Below, in pieces: positions 33,804 through 42,379 of a stretch of DNA of 64,000 nucleotides (positions within the stretch are counted from its first letter, which is position 1; each line of letters begins with the position of its first letter). Origin of the DNA: Dyadobacter subterraneus (GTDB lineage: Bacteria; Bacteroidota; Bacteroidia; Cytophagales; Spirosomataceae); contig NZ_JACYGY010000002.1 in assembly GCF_015221875.1 (NCBI RefSeq), positions 603,573 to 667,572 of the forward strand, read 5' to 3'. The position numbers and the translations under genes are program-made. The notes beneath the pieces are model-generated. The model searched no databases. It was given only the letters and a program-made list of their open reading frames with translations, and had not been told where the DNA came from.

Positions 33804-35255
33804 TTATTGAAGCGCAAAATTCACAGGCAAATTATACTTAACCCGAACCTTCTGACCGCGTATTTCCCCTGGCTGCCATTTACCACTCATTCTTTTCACA
33901 ACTCGCAACGCTTCCCGGTCAATATCATCACGGACACCTTTTTCAAGTTTATAATCACATAAACTTCCGTCTTCACAGACCACAAACGAAATAAAAACCC
34001 TGCCCGAAATTCCCATTTTGGCAGCGTCCGGCGGATAAATTATATTGGTTCCAAGAAATCGGTAAAGCTCTGTAACGCCACCCTTAAACTGTGCCTGTAA
34101 AGCTTTGTTTTGATAAGTAATTTTCTCTCCATTCACAAACGACGCTCCCTCTAACAACTTTCCTGCATTATAAATTTCTGTGTAATAAACCGTGTTATCT
34201 GCAAGTTTACCAATCCATTTTCCATTTTTAGATCCGGAAGTAAATTCACCTTCCTCAACCAAAATCTTTTTACTTCCTTCTGTAACGGTCGAAGTATATT
34301 TCCACCAGCCATTTCCATTTTTAACCTTTTGCGTGCCGTCATAATCCCAGGCACTAAAGGTTTTGCCGTCTTTAAAATATTCCGGACTTCGTTTTGGATT
34401 TTCAATAACACTTCTCAGCTGTCCATTGTCATAATAAGTGACGTTAATACTGCTGCTGTCAGAAAACGTTTCCATTTCTTTCAGCATTCCGCTCAAATAG
34501 TAAGACTTTTTAATCGCCATTTTTCCAAGTGAAAAATATTCGATGTAAGACAACAGCTTTCCATCCATTTGAAATGTCAGATAAGGCACATAGTTTGTCT
34601 CATAATTATCTTCGGCAGACAGTTGATAGGCCCTTACTGAATCGACACCAATTTCTCCATGTACATTATACCAAAGCTCCTTTCTTTTAAATGGAATGGA
34701 AGAAATCTGCTTCCATTTTCCAGCCTTTAATTCTTCGTAGAGAATATCACTTTTAACAATTCCTTTTTCATCCAGCGGGATAATACTGCGATATCGGTAT
34801 TGTCCGGGATCTGTTACAACGACATATTTATCATTGTAATAATGGATAAAACTCCAGCTGCTGCTGTCGAAATTTGTGAGGGCCGGAGACTTGAAGGATA
34901 AATGATAAACAACGGTTTGCCGTACTTTTTCATTTTTCAAAACAGCCGGTTTCCAGGCTTTGTAGAGACTCATTACACGGATTGCCTCCTTATCGCAAAG
35001 TGAATCAATGCCTTTTATTATCTCAAATCCCGACATCGTTCCGTTTCGTTCAACAACTCCTTTGACAAAAACTTTTCCATCAACTCCTTTCACAGAAGAT
35101 CGAAAAGGAATCTGAACATTAGACGCAATAAACTGGTTGAGTAAACCAGCACCTCCTGCCGGCATGGCTTGGGTATCTACATCACTTGGCTGATAAACCA
35201 TCTGACTTACAGCCTGATAGCTTATCAATGTTAAAATCAATAATAGTCTTTTCAT
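33804..35255 (-). CDS. Secreted protein with two TonB-C domains, copy B
   Basis: A 483-residue paralogue of copy A with the same order: signal peptide (ends AVSQ), N-terminal TonB-C fold (GKVFVKGVVERNGTMSGFEI, EAIRVMSLYKAWKPA), a middle section with YwqK/MORN-like strands (SYYLSGMLKEM, YYDNGQLRSVIE), and a C-terminal TonB-C fold (SGRVFISFVVCEDGSLCDYK, ALRVVKRMSGKWQPGE). It lies 59 bases upstream of copy A. A -7 box precedes it at 35278-35285, so both copies are likely one transcript. Function unknown; binding of peptidoglycan or TonB-dependent receptors is a guess. Confidence 0.85.
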   Translation of the reverse strand: MKRLLLILTLISYQAVSQMVYQPSDVDTQAMPAGGAGLLNQFIASNVQIPFRSSVKGVDGKVFVKGVVERNGTMSGFEIIKGIDSLCDKEAIRVMSLYKAWKPAVLKNEKVRQTVVYHLSFKSPALTNFDSSSWSFIHYYNDKYVVVTDPGQYRYRSIIPLDEKGIVKSDILYEELKAGKWKQISSIPFKRKELWYNVHGEIGVDSVRAYQLSAEDNYETNYVPYLTFQMDGKLLSYIEYFSLGKMAIKKSYYLSGMLKEMETFSDSSSINVTYYDNGQLRSVIENPKRSPEYFKDGKTFSAWDYDGTQKVKNGNGWWKYTSTVTEGSKKILVEEGEFTSGSKNGKWIGKLADNTVYYTEIYNAGKLLEGASFVNGEKITYQNKALQAQFKGGVTELYRFLGTNIIYPPDAAKMGISGRVFISFVVCEDGSLCDYKLEKGVRDDIDREALRVVKRMSGKWQPGEIRGQKVRVKYNLPVNFALQ

Positions 35256-35277
35256 GGGCGGGTGAGTTTGTTGTGTC

Positions 35278-35285
35278 CAAATATA
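35278..35285 (-). promoter_or_regulatory. Bacteroidota-type -7 box for the TonB-C pair
   Basis: On the minus strand this reads TATATTTG, a match to TAnnTTTG, 22 bases before the start of copy B. Confidence 0.55.
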
Positions 35286-35432
35286 GATAATCCTTTATTT
35301 ACCATTATTATACTTAGAATTATTATTATTTAAATTCTACGACAAGTTTGTAGAACTAGTTTATCTAAAATCTTAATCTACTGATAACCTGTAAGTAATA
35401 TCCAGGTAACATGAAATGAGAATATTTGTAAC

Positions 35433-36305
35433 ATGGGAGAAACAACTCATTTCCGAACAATTATCATTTCTGACTTACACCTCGGAGCAGGTGGTTCCAA
35501 GGCAGAAGAAGTTACCAATTTTCTAAAAAGCTATTCTTGCAAAAAGCTTATTCTGAATGGTGATATTATTGATGCCTGGCAGTTGAAAAAATATGGTGTC
35601 TGGAAACGGAAGCATACCATGTTCTTCAAACGGGTATTGAAAATGATTGAGGAAAATAAAACCAAGGTGATCTACATCCGTGGAAATCACGACGATTTTC
35701 TTGACCAGATTATACCATTGCGTTTAGGAAAACATTTCCAGATCAGAAAAGATTATGTTCTGAATTCTGGTGACAAACGGTTTTATGTAACGCATGGTGA
35801 TGTTTTTGATTCCATCACAACGAATCTGAAGTGGCTGGCTTATCTGGGCGATATTGGTTATACGTTTTTGCTTTGGATAAATAAATTTTATAATAAATAC
35901 CGCGCATGGAGAGGATTGCAATACTATTCTCTTTCCCAAAAAATAAAACAGTCGGTGAAGCTGGCAGTAAATTATATGTCGGATTTTGAAGAAAAACTGA
36001 CTGAACTTGCCCGTTCACGTGATTGCGACGGCGTTATCTGCGGACATATCCATCACCCGGCAATCCGGGAAATTGATGGAATTATGTACATGAATTCCGG
36101 CGACTGGGTTGAAACACTAAGCGCGCTGGTTGAAGATTTTGAAGGAAACTGGAATCTGATTTATTATAATCAGCAGCATTTTGACGAAAAACCTGCGGAA
36201 CAAAAAGAAGTTCGATCGAGCAGAATCGACAGCTTTCCGACGGTAGACAAACAGGTTGCTTTTACAGGAATAGTTCTGGGACAGGATAAGAGACGGATTA
36301 TTTAA
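35433..36305 (+). CDS. LpxH-like metallophosphoesterase
   Basis: A 290-residue calcineurin-like phosphoesterase resembling UDP-2,3-diacylglucosamine diphosphatase (LpxH). Metal-binding motifs appear in order: IISDLHLG, LNGDIIDAW, IRGNHDDF, YVTHGDVFD and ICGHIHHPA. A hydrophobic surface segment (WLAYLGDIGYTFLLWINKFY) suits a lipid substrate. The sequence is longer than E. coli LpxH (about 240). It starts 8 bases before the end spacer to a glycosyltransferase gene, so the two are co-transcribed, which could mean envelope glycolipid processing (inference). True LpxH function is not certain since Bacteroidota can carry paralogues. Confidence 0.85.
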   Translation: MGETTHFRTIIISDLHLGAGGSKAEEVTNFLKSYSCKKLILNGDIIDAWQLKKYGVWKRKHTMFFKRVLKMIEENKTKVIYIRGNHDDFLDQIIPLRLGKHFQIRKDYVLNSGDKRFYVTHGDVFDSITTNLKWLAYLGDIGYTFLLWINKFYNKYRAWRGLQYYSLSQKIKQSVKLAVNYMSDFEEKLTELARSRDCDGVICGHIHHPAIREIDGIMYMNSGDWVETLSALVEDFEGNWNLIYYNQQHFDEKPAEQKEVRSSRIDSFPTVDKQVAFTGIVLGQDKRRII

Positions 36306-36313
36306 TACGGCTT

Positions 36314-37438
36314 ATGAAGATTTTGTTTTTGGTTCAGGGTGAAGGAAGGGGACACCTGACGCAGGCCATATCCATGAGCCAGATCCTTCGGGGAGCTGGT
36401 CATGACATTGTTGGCGCAATGGTTGGCAGTGCGGTCGGGCGGCTCATTCCTTCCTTTTTTGAAGAACAAATTCATTCACAGGTTTATTATTTTAATGCAC
36501 CCAGTATTGCCTACAACGGCGGTGGAATGAATGTCAAAAGGACTTTGCTGGGCCTTGTCACACATCTTCCGCAATACATAAAAAGTTTACGCTATATACA
36601 CCAGACGATCCGCGAAATTCAGCCGGATCTGATTATTAGTTTTTATGAAACATACAGCGGCCTCTACAATGTGTTATACGGTACCAAAATACCGATGATC
36701 TGCGTCGCGCATCAATATTTAATTCTTCATCCTGATTTTACTTCTCCCAAAAACAGCGGCATCAGCCGCATTCTGATCAACCTTAATTCCAAAGCTGCTT
36801 CCTGGAAAGCAAATCAACGGCTCGCTTTGTCGTTCCGGGAAATGGAATCACTGCCTGACGAAAAACTCATTGTGGTGCCACCACTTTTGAGACAAGAAGT
36901 ACGGGATTTATATCCTTTGAAAGAAGATTTTTTCCTGGTGTACATGACCCATCATAGTTTGAGCGAGCAAATTATAGCATGGCACCTGAAGCATCCGGAG
37001 ATACGTCTGCAATGCTTTTGGGACAAGGCAGACGTTCCGGATGAACATCAAATTGACGAAACACTTGCGTTTCACAGAATCAACAGCCAGAAATATCTTT
37101 CCATGCTGGCAAGCTGCCGCGCGCTGGTAACAACTGCCGGATTTGAATCAGTTTGTGAAGCCATGTATCTTGGAAAACCAGTGATGATGGTGCCCGTTCC
37201 AAATCATTACGAACAGGAATGTAACGCGCTGGATGGTGTTATTTCCGGCGCAGGTGTTACTTCCAAAAGCTTCAATCTTTCTGTGCTGCTGGATTATCTT
37301 CCACATCATATTGACCAGTCCGAAAAATTCAGAAACTGGTATCACAGAGGAGAAGCGATGTTTATTAAAAATGTCGAAGTTTTTGATAAAAACCCGCCAG
37401 TAAAACAGTTTGCGATTGCCGGTCAAACTAAAAAATAA
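36314..37438 (+). CDS. MurG-like (GT28) glycosyltransferase
   Basis: A 374-residue GT-B glycosyltransferase. The N-terminus has the glycine-rich loop LVQGEGRGHLTQAISMSQIL, like UGT/MurG enzymes; the C-terminal nucleotide-sugar site is ALVTTAGFESVCEAMYLGKP and VPVPNHYEQECNA (about 277-310). Donor and acceptor cannot be read from sequence. It follows the LpxH-like gene by 8 bases, so they are co-expressed and may act on one glycolipid. Confidence 0.85.
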   Translation: MKILFLVQGEGRGHLTQAISMSQILRGAGHDIVGAMVGSAVGRLIPSFFEEQIHSQVYYFNAPSIAYNGGGMNVKRTLLGLVTHLPQYIKSLRYIHQTIREIQPDLIISFYETYSGLYNVLYGTKIPMICVAHQYLILHPDFTSPKNSGISRILINLNSKAASWKANQRLALSFREMESLPDEKLIVVPPLLRQEVRDLYPLKEDFFLVYMTHHSLSEQIIAWHLKHPEIRLQCFWDKADVPDEHQIDETLAFHRINSQKYLSMLASCRALVTTAGFESVCEAMYLGKPVMMVPVPNHYEQECNALDGVISGAGVTSKSFNLSVLLDYLPHHIDQSEKFRNWYHRGEAMFIKNVEVFDKNPPVKQFAIAGQTKK

Positions 37439-37445
37439 TCTGTAA

Positions 37446-38672
37446 TTATATTTTCTTAAAAGGTATCTTACTGAGTCGGCGAAGGTCTTTCGGATCCGAA
37501 GCATCCAGTTGGTACAAGCCATCCGTGGCTGTGACAAAAACATCTTTTCCCCTGGCGAACACATTATTTGCCTGAATATCTTTTTCATGGGAAAGTAAAT
37601 GCTGATCAATTGCTGCTGTATCACTGACATCAAAAACTTTAAATCCACTTGTACCTTCACAGACGTAAAGAATTGGAAAATCCACGCTTAATGCACGCGG
37701 TCCGTCCATTGGGAATTTATTAATCAATCTTGGAGCGCTGATATCACTGACATTAAAAAGTTTGAGTTCGTTTTTTGTTCCTCCGCAAATTGTTCCTGTT
37801 CGTTGCGAAACATACGCAATGTCATTCTGTACAACTATTTTATCACAAAAATTAACGCTATCCATGACGGAAACCATTCGTGGGACCAATGGATTCGAAT
37901 TGTCAAAAATCCACATATAATAGTTGTACTCCAGAATTAGTTTATTTTGAAAAGAAGCAAGAGAAAAATTAGTCGAGCCAATGATGGCTGAATTTGTTGA
38001 TTTCAATTTCGGAGTTTTCTCCAAATCGAATATGCCAAGCACTTCATGATTAACGGTATAGAGGTATTTATCCTGAATGGCAAATCTTGGAGCCGTTTTT
38101 GCATGATCCATGTAACTGCTTGGTAAGGTATCAACAGCGTAGGTCGGTTCCTCTGGCTCATTACAACTGACGATTTCTGTGACATATTTCTTGGTTGTCT
38201 CACCAAAATCCAGACCTCCATCCTGCACATTCCACCATTTTCCATTAAACCATCCGGACTTAAATACCTGATTTGCATGCTCAACTTCTTTTATAGTTGC
38301 AACATTGGTAATATCAAATGATATTAAATCAGAATAACTGTCTGCATAAAGCCTGTTCTGATAAATGACTATATCTCCATTTCCCGGAATCCGGATAAAA
38401 GACAGGAAGACAGGATTCTCAGGATCCCTGTTGTCAATAACGTGAACACCTTTTCTAATCTCAGTCACAAAAAGAAGGTTGTCCTGGAAACAAATCTTAC
38501 CTGGATCGTGCATTTCCCGGGCAGGCAGCACGGCAATACTATCACGAATCTCTGCGAACGAATGAATAACCGGAACACTCCGGAGCCTTGTCCGGGTTGT
38601 AGTACAATTATCCTTTTCCTTGCAAGACGCTAACATGCTGATTAGGAGAACAAAAAGTAATTTATTTTTCAC
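37446..38672 (-). CDS. LVIVD-repeat lipoprotein, copy C
   Basis: A 408-residue surface or periplasmic lipoprotein. The signal segment ends MLASCKEKDN (lipidated Cys17), followed by a second cysteine in NCTTTRTR. The rest is LVIVD repeats of about 45 residues, a beta-propeller-type motif: HVIDNRDPENPVFLSFIR, NRLYADSYSDLISFDI, FKVFDVSDTAAIDQH and YQLDASDPKDLRRLSKIPF. It is the last of three paralogues in this minus-strand cluster and converges on the glycosyltransferase gene with 7 bases between. Confidence 0.9.
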   Translation of the reverse strand: MKNKLLFVLLISMLASCKEKDNCTTTRTRLRSVPVIHSFAEIRDSIAVLPAREMHDPGKICFQDNLLFVTEIRKGVHVIDNRDPENPVFLSFIRIPGNGDIVIYQNRLYADSYSDLISFDITNVATIKEVEHANQVFKSGWFNGKWWNVQDGGLDFGETTKKYVTEIVSCNEPEEPTYAVDTLPSSYMDHAKTAPRFAIQDKYLYTVNHEVLGIFDLEKTPKLKSTNSAIIGSTNFSLASFQNKLILEYNYYMWIFDNSNPLVPRMVSVMDSVNFCDKIVVQNDIAYVSQRTGTICGGTKNELKLFNVSDISAPRLINKFPMDGPRALSVDFPILYVCEGTSGFKVFDVSDTAAIDQHLLSHEKDIQANNVFARGKDVFVTATDGLYQLDASDPKDLRRLSKIPFKKI

Positions 38673-38762
38673 GACGTTGAGTTTAATATTTAAACCGGAG
38701 GATTTGTTTTTTATTTTCTGTTTAATCTGCCAAACGTAAGAACTAACTTACTAAACCATCTT

Positions 38763-40004
38763 TTAAAAAGAGATTTTGCTTAGCTGTTTCAAATTTTTCG
38801 GATCAGTAGCATCAAACTGATAAATTCCATCTTCCGCATTTACAATCACTACCTTTCCGGAAAGAATAATATCATTTGCATGAAGTTCCGTATTGGACGT
38901 AATCAGGTTTTTATCAACATTCATTTTATCGGTTACATCAAAAACTTTGAATCCGTTTACCCCTTCACAGACATATAAAAATGGAAAATCAATGGCCAGA
39001 TTCTGAGGGCTTTTCATTGGGTAAGTACTTATTATTGTTGGAGCACTTGCATCACTTATGTCCAAAAGATCAAGTTTACTGACTGGATTTCCGCAAAATC
39101 CTCCGCCTTGTGAAATAACATAAGCAATCTGACCCTCAAAAATAAATTTATCGCAAGGCGCCCGATTTTCCAGAACGGAAATCTGTGGTATACTGGAAGG
39201 ATTTGAAAGATCGAAAAGAATCGTACGTGCAAAAAAAGGAGCATACAATACTTTTTGATTTGCAAAAGTCCAAAACAGAGGTGATTCCATTTGAGGTATT
39301 GTCAAAGCAGATATAAAGACAGGCGAAGACGGATTTGACAAACTATATCTACGTAAACCCGAAAGAGGTTCAATCGTAAAAAGGTCATTTTCATTTAAAT
39401 TCAACCTAGAAAATACTTTTGGGAAATTACCCGATATGGTGCTTTCCCGAAGTGAATTGACCGGCTCCGGATCAACCATGTTAGGATTCTCACAGTCTAT
39501 TGTCTCGGTCACATACTCAGTTTTGTATTCTTGTTTAAAAAGACTATCGTTTAAAATTGACCATTTATCTTCGTTGAACCAACCAGACCTGAAAATTTGC
39601 TTCAACCGATCAGTTTCTTTGATGTTGTTAACATCACTAATAGCAAGGGCAACCATGTCACAATAGCTATCGGCATACAAAGTATTGTTGAAAATTACGA
39701 TATCACCGTTACCAGGAATTTGCAGAAAAGAAAGAAACCTTGGATTGGCAGGATCGCTGTTGTCAATAACATGAATCCCTTCTCCAATCTCATTTATAAA
39801 TAAATATTGGCCCTTAACGGCCATTTTTCCGGCAGCATGAATTTCCCGCGCAGCTATCGTTTTAAGATTATTGCGCATATCAGAAAGCGGATAGGTTATT
39901 GGAACCTGCTTTTCTACAATCCGCGTTTCATTACACTTATCCTTGCACGACAGGAAATTTCCGGCCAAAATAGCCAGAAATAAGATGAGTAATCCTTTTT
40001 TCAT
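38763..40004 (-). CDS. LVIVD-repeat lipoprotein, copy B
   Basis: A 413-residue paralogue of copies A and C. The signal segment ends NFLSCKDKCNETR: lipidated Cys20 and a second conserved Cys. LVIVD repeats are visible as HVIDNSDPANPRFLSFLQ, TLYADSYCDMVALAISDV, LLDISDASAPTIIS, FKVFDVTDKMNVDKN and YQFDATDPKNLKQLSKI. Compared with copies A and C the central part (about 170-260) is most diverged. The gap to the upstream barrel gene is 159 bases, long enough to hold a promoter. Confidence 0.9.
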   Translation of the reverse strand: MKKGLLILFLAILAGNFLSCKDKCNETRIVEKQVPITYPLSDMRNNLKTIAAREIHAAGKMAVKGQYLFINEIGEGIHVIDNSDPANPRFLSFLQIPGNGDIVIFNNTLYADSYCDMVALAISDVNNIKETDRLKQIFRSGWFNEDKWSILNDSLFKQEYKTEYVTETIDCENPNMVDPEPVNSLRESTISGNFPKVFSRLNLNENDLFTIEPLSGLRRYSLSNPSSPVFISALTIPQMESPLFWTFANQKVLYAPFFARTILFDLSNPSSIPQISVLENRAPCDKFIFEGQIAYVISQGGGFCGNPVSKLDLLDISDASAPTIISTYPMKSPQNLAIDFPFLYVCEGVNGFKVFDVTDKMNVDKNLITSNTELHANDIILSGKVVIVNAEDGIYQFDATDPKNLKQLSKISF

Positions 40005-40163
40005 AACGTTGAGTATTGACAGAAGAGGGGAAAATTTTTTCTTTTAAATCATATTCAATATAATGAAAAAAGAAATGTAACTCAATGTAAACAAATCTGC
40101 TCGGAGTATTATTTATTAAACGGTTTTATCTGACTATAAATCTGTTACAAAAAATAATTTCAA

Positions 40164-40754
40164 TTAAAAACTTATCCCAATTCTCGCTGCTACGCGATTG
40201 TAAACTCTGTCTTCATAACGCACGGTCTGATTGTAAAGCAGTGGTTTATCAGCGTATGATTCCTGCCTTTTGTAGGTTACAGAAAATGTAAAAGAGGAGC
40301 TGTTAATTTTTCCCATGCGTAACCCAACTCCGGGATTGACCATCCAGCCACCCTTGGTTTTATAGCCGTCCGAATCCTGGTTCAGCCAGTTGAATCCGTA
40401 ACCTGCATCTCCTGTAAGAAACAATCTTACTTTTGGGCCTTTTGTCACGTCGTAACGGATTCCGGCTGCTATCGGATTTAACAATGCTGCTTTATACCAA
40501 TCAAAACCCAAAGTAACGCCGACGTCCAGCCGTGGCGTCAGATGAATTCCGTTGAACGTTTGAATGGTTATACTTGCCCGGCTATCAACTTTATTACCTG
40601 AGAAAGCGTATCCGGGATTCTCAGCATATTTTACTCTGCCAAACAAACCGCCGAATTCAGTATGATTTACAAATTTCCTTTTAAAAGATTCGTCCTGCGC
40701 GATAGCAGGCGAAATAGCCAGAATGACTACGAAGAATGAAAAAAGTATTTTCAT
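40164..40754 (-). CDS. Small outer-membrane beta-barrel protein
   Basis: A 196-residue protein with a signal peptide (MKILFSFFVVILAISPAIAQ) and alternating strands rich in Gly, Tyr and Phe (DVGVTLGFDWYKAAL, VRLFLTGDAGYGFNW, WMVNPGVGLRMGKI), ending RVAARIGISF with C-terminal Phe, as in outer-membrane barrels of about eight strands. It sits between LVIVD lipoprotein copies A and B on the same strand and may be part of the same surface complex (inference from position). I do not recognise a specific family. Confidence 0.8.
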   Translation of the reverse strand: MKILFSFFVVILAISPAIAQDESFKRKFVNHTEFGGLFGRVKYAENPGYAFSGNKVDSRASITIQTFNGIHLTPRLDVGVTLGFDWYKAALLNPIAAGIRYDVTKGPKVRLFLTGDAGYGFNWLNQDSDGYKTKGGWMVNPGVGLRMGKINSSSFTFSVTYKRQESYADKPLLYNQTVRYEDRVYNRVAARIGISF

Positions 40755-40825
40755 TGTATGTTTTTTAAAGCGTTGAGGGAGAAATCGATATCACGATTTG
40801 TTCAGACTAAAATAGTCCATTAAAA

Positions 40826-42115
40826 TCATTGCATAGCTTTTTTAACCGGTATTTTACTTAACTCACGAAGATTTGCCGGATCGCTCGCATCGTACTGATA
40901 AAAACCGTCGTCACCGATAAGTAAAAGTGTTATGCCAAGTGAAATTACATCGTAGGCATGCATGTCTTTTTTGAACGAAAGCAGGTGCTGATCAACACCA
41001 TTTTTGTCGGTAACATCAAAAACTTTCAGGCCTTTATCACCTTCGCATAAATATAAAGTTGGGAAGTCGATGCTCAATCCATGTGGATTTTCCATCTGGT
41101 AGGATTTGATCAGCGTAGGAGAAGATGCGTTGCTGACATCTACCAAATCAAGCTGATTCTGGTCACCGCCACAGGCTGTGCCTGTTCTGAGTGTTACATA
41201 AGCGATGTCATCATGAACTACAACGGGATCGCACGCTCGTCCATGCTGGAAATTAGCAAGTTGTTTGGGAGAAGCCGGATCAGAATTGTCAAAAATAAAC
41301 ATTCCGGTTGTGGAGCCCAGAAACAGTTTTTTCTGATAGGGAAATATTGTTTCAACATTCCAGCCAATATTTACGGTAGCAAAATCGGTTGGTTTTGTTG
41401 GATTAGAGATGTTGAACAAACGCAAATTTCCTTGTCCGACTGTATACAAATATTGATCATAAAGCGCAAAACGTGACATAGAACCAGCTTGCCCATTGGA
41501 AGACGCAGAAACCGAAGATGAGCCGAAATTTACCGATTTGACCGCGTCATAAGTGGCATATATGTATTGCATTACATTTTCTTCACAACTGGTTGTTACC
41601 GTTTCAGTAACATAATCAATGGTATAATCCTGGATCGTCAGATTGTCTACTCCGTTGATCTGATTCAAATACCAGGCTGCGCCGTCAAACTGACCATTTC
41701 TAAAAACATTTTCAACACGGCTTACTTCCGTAGGATTGGCCGGATCACTGATATCCAGTGCAACGAGATCCGTATAACTGTCGGCATACAGAATGTTATT
41801 TCGAACAGACAAATCACCGTTTCCAGGAATTTTGATAAAAGAAACAAAACTTGGATTTGCAGGATCGCTGTTATTGATCACATGAATTCCTTGTTTTATT
41901 TCATTGATAAACAAATAATTACCTTTCACGTAAATTTTCCCGGGCCTTTCCAGCTCATGCGGGGCTTCGGCTTTAACACTACTACGAATTTCTTTAAGCG
42001 CAATAGAAACCGGAGTATAACGCCGTGTAATTCTGGTTTCTTTACATTGATCGTTACAAGACCATAAAGTGCTGGCCAGCAATACAATTAAAATCGGAAG
42101 TAGTTGTTTTTTCAT
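40826..42115 (-). CDS. LVIVD-repeat lipoprotein, copy A
   Basis: The first and longest (429 residues) of three paralogues. The signal segment ends STLWSCNDQCKETR: lipidated Cys20 and a second Cys. LVIVD repeats include HVINNSDPANPSFVSFIK, ILYADSYTDLVALDISDP, RLFNISNPTKPTDF, LVDVSNASSPTLIK and YQYDASDPANLRELSKIP. The C-terminal phrase LSKIP is shared by all copies. Proteins with this repeat are predicted secreted beta-propellers of unknown function in bacteria and archaea. Likely first gene of the cluster; 71 bases separate it from the barrel gene. Confidence 0.9.
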   Translation of the reverse strand: MKKQLLPILIVLLASTLWSCNDQCKETRITRRYTPVSIALKEIRSSVKAEAPHELERPGKIYVKGNYLFINEIKQGIHVINNSDPANPSFVSFIKIPGNGDLSVRNNILYADSYTDLVALDISDPANPTEVSRVENVFRNGQFDGAAWYLNQINGVDNLTIQDYTIDYVTETVTTSCEENVMQYIYATYDAVKSVNFGSSSVSASSNGQAGSMSRFALYDQYLYTVGQGNLRLFNISNPTKPTDFATVNIGWNVETIFPYQKKLFLGSTTGMFIFDNSDPASPKQLANFQHGRACDPVVVHDDIAYVTLRTGTACGGDQNQLDLVDVSNASSPTLIKSYQMENPHGLSIDFPTLYLCEGDKGLKVFDVTDKNGVDQHLLSFKKDMHAYDVISLGITLLLIGDDGFYQYDASDPANLRELSKIPVKKAMQ

Positions 42116-42213
42116 GACGGCAGGGATTTGTTAGAGAAAATTCAATGAAACTTTTTCTTACTAAAATCATAGACACGTCCGCTTTAAAAAAGGTTGTAAT
42201 CCTGAAAAACAAA

Positions 42214-42242
42214 ATCGTCCGCAAGCAAAGCCAACGGACGAT
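42214..42242 (-). terminator. Terminator downstream of the serpin gene
   Basis: Eight-base perfect arms (42214-42221 and 42235-42242); on the minus strand a T-rich run follows. A second inverted repeat (42256-42262 with 42271-42277) lies just before it in the direction of transcription. Confidence 0.65.
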
Positions 42243-42303
42243 AACGCACCCCGAAAACGTTGATTGACACCAACGTTTGTTTTCTTAAATATCACTTCGG
42301 ACA

Positions 42304-42373
42304 TCGGCTGTCATACTATTACCAAATCGTAATTGCTTACCATTTGAAAGCCGACCGCCGATGGCCGATTGCC
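42304..42373. repeat. Heptamer repeat with inverted partner
   Basis: Three tandem heptamers (GACCGCC GATGGCC GATTGCC) at 42353-42373 end 6 bases before the serpin stop codon. The segment ATCGGCTGTC at about 42303-42312 is nearly their reverse complement, so the unit could form a long hairpin. Related heptamers are at 23563-23590. Confidence 0.6.
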
Positions 42374-42379
42374 CTATAG

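Noticed and set aside
37148..37660. A 170-codon minus-strand frame
   Set aside because: It overlaps the end of the glycosyltransferase gene and the start region of the LVIVD gene in another frame; both of those have family motifs.
41567..42067. A 166-codon open frame on the plus strand
   Set aside because: It is entirely antisense to the LVIVD lipoprotein copy A, which has a signal peptide and clear repeats; the antisense product has no domain look.
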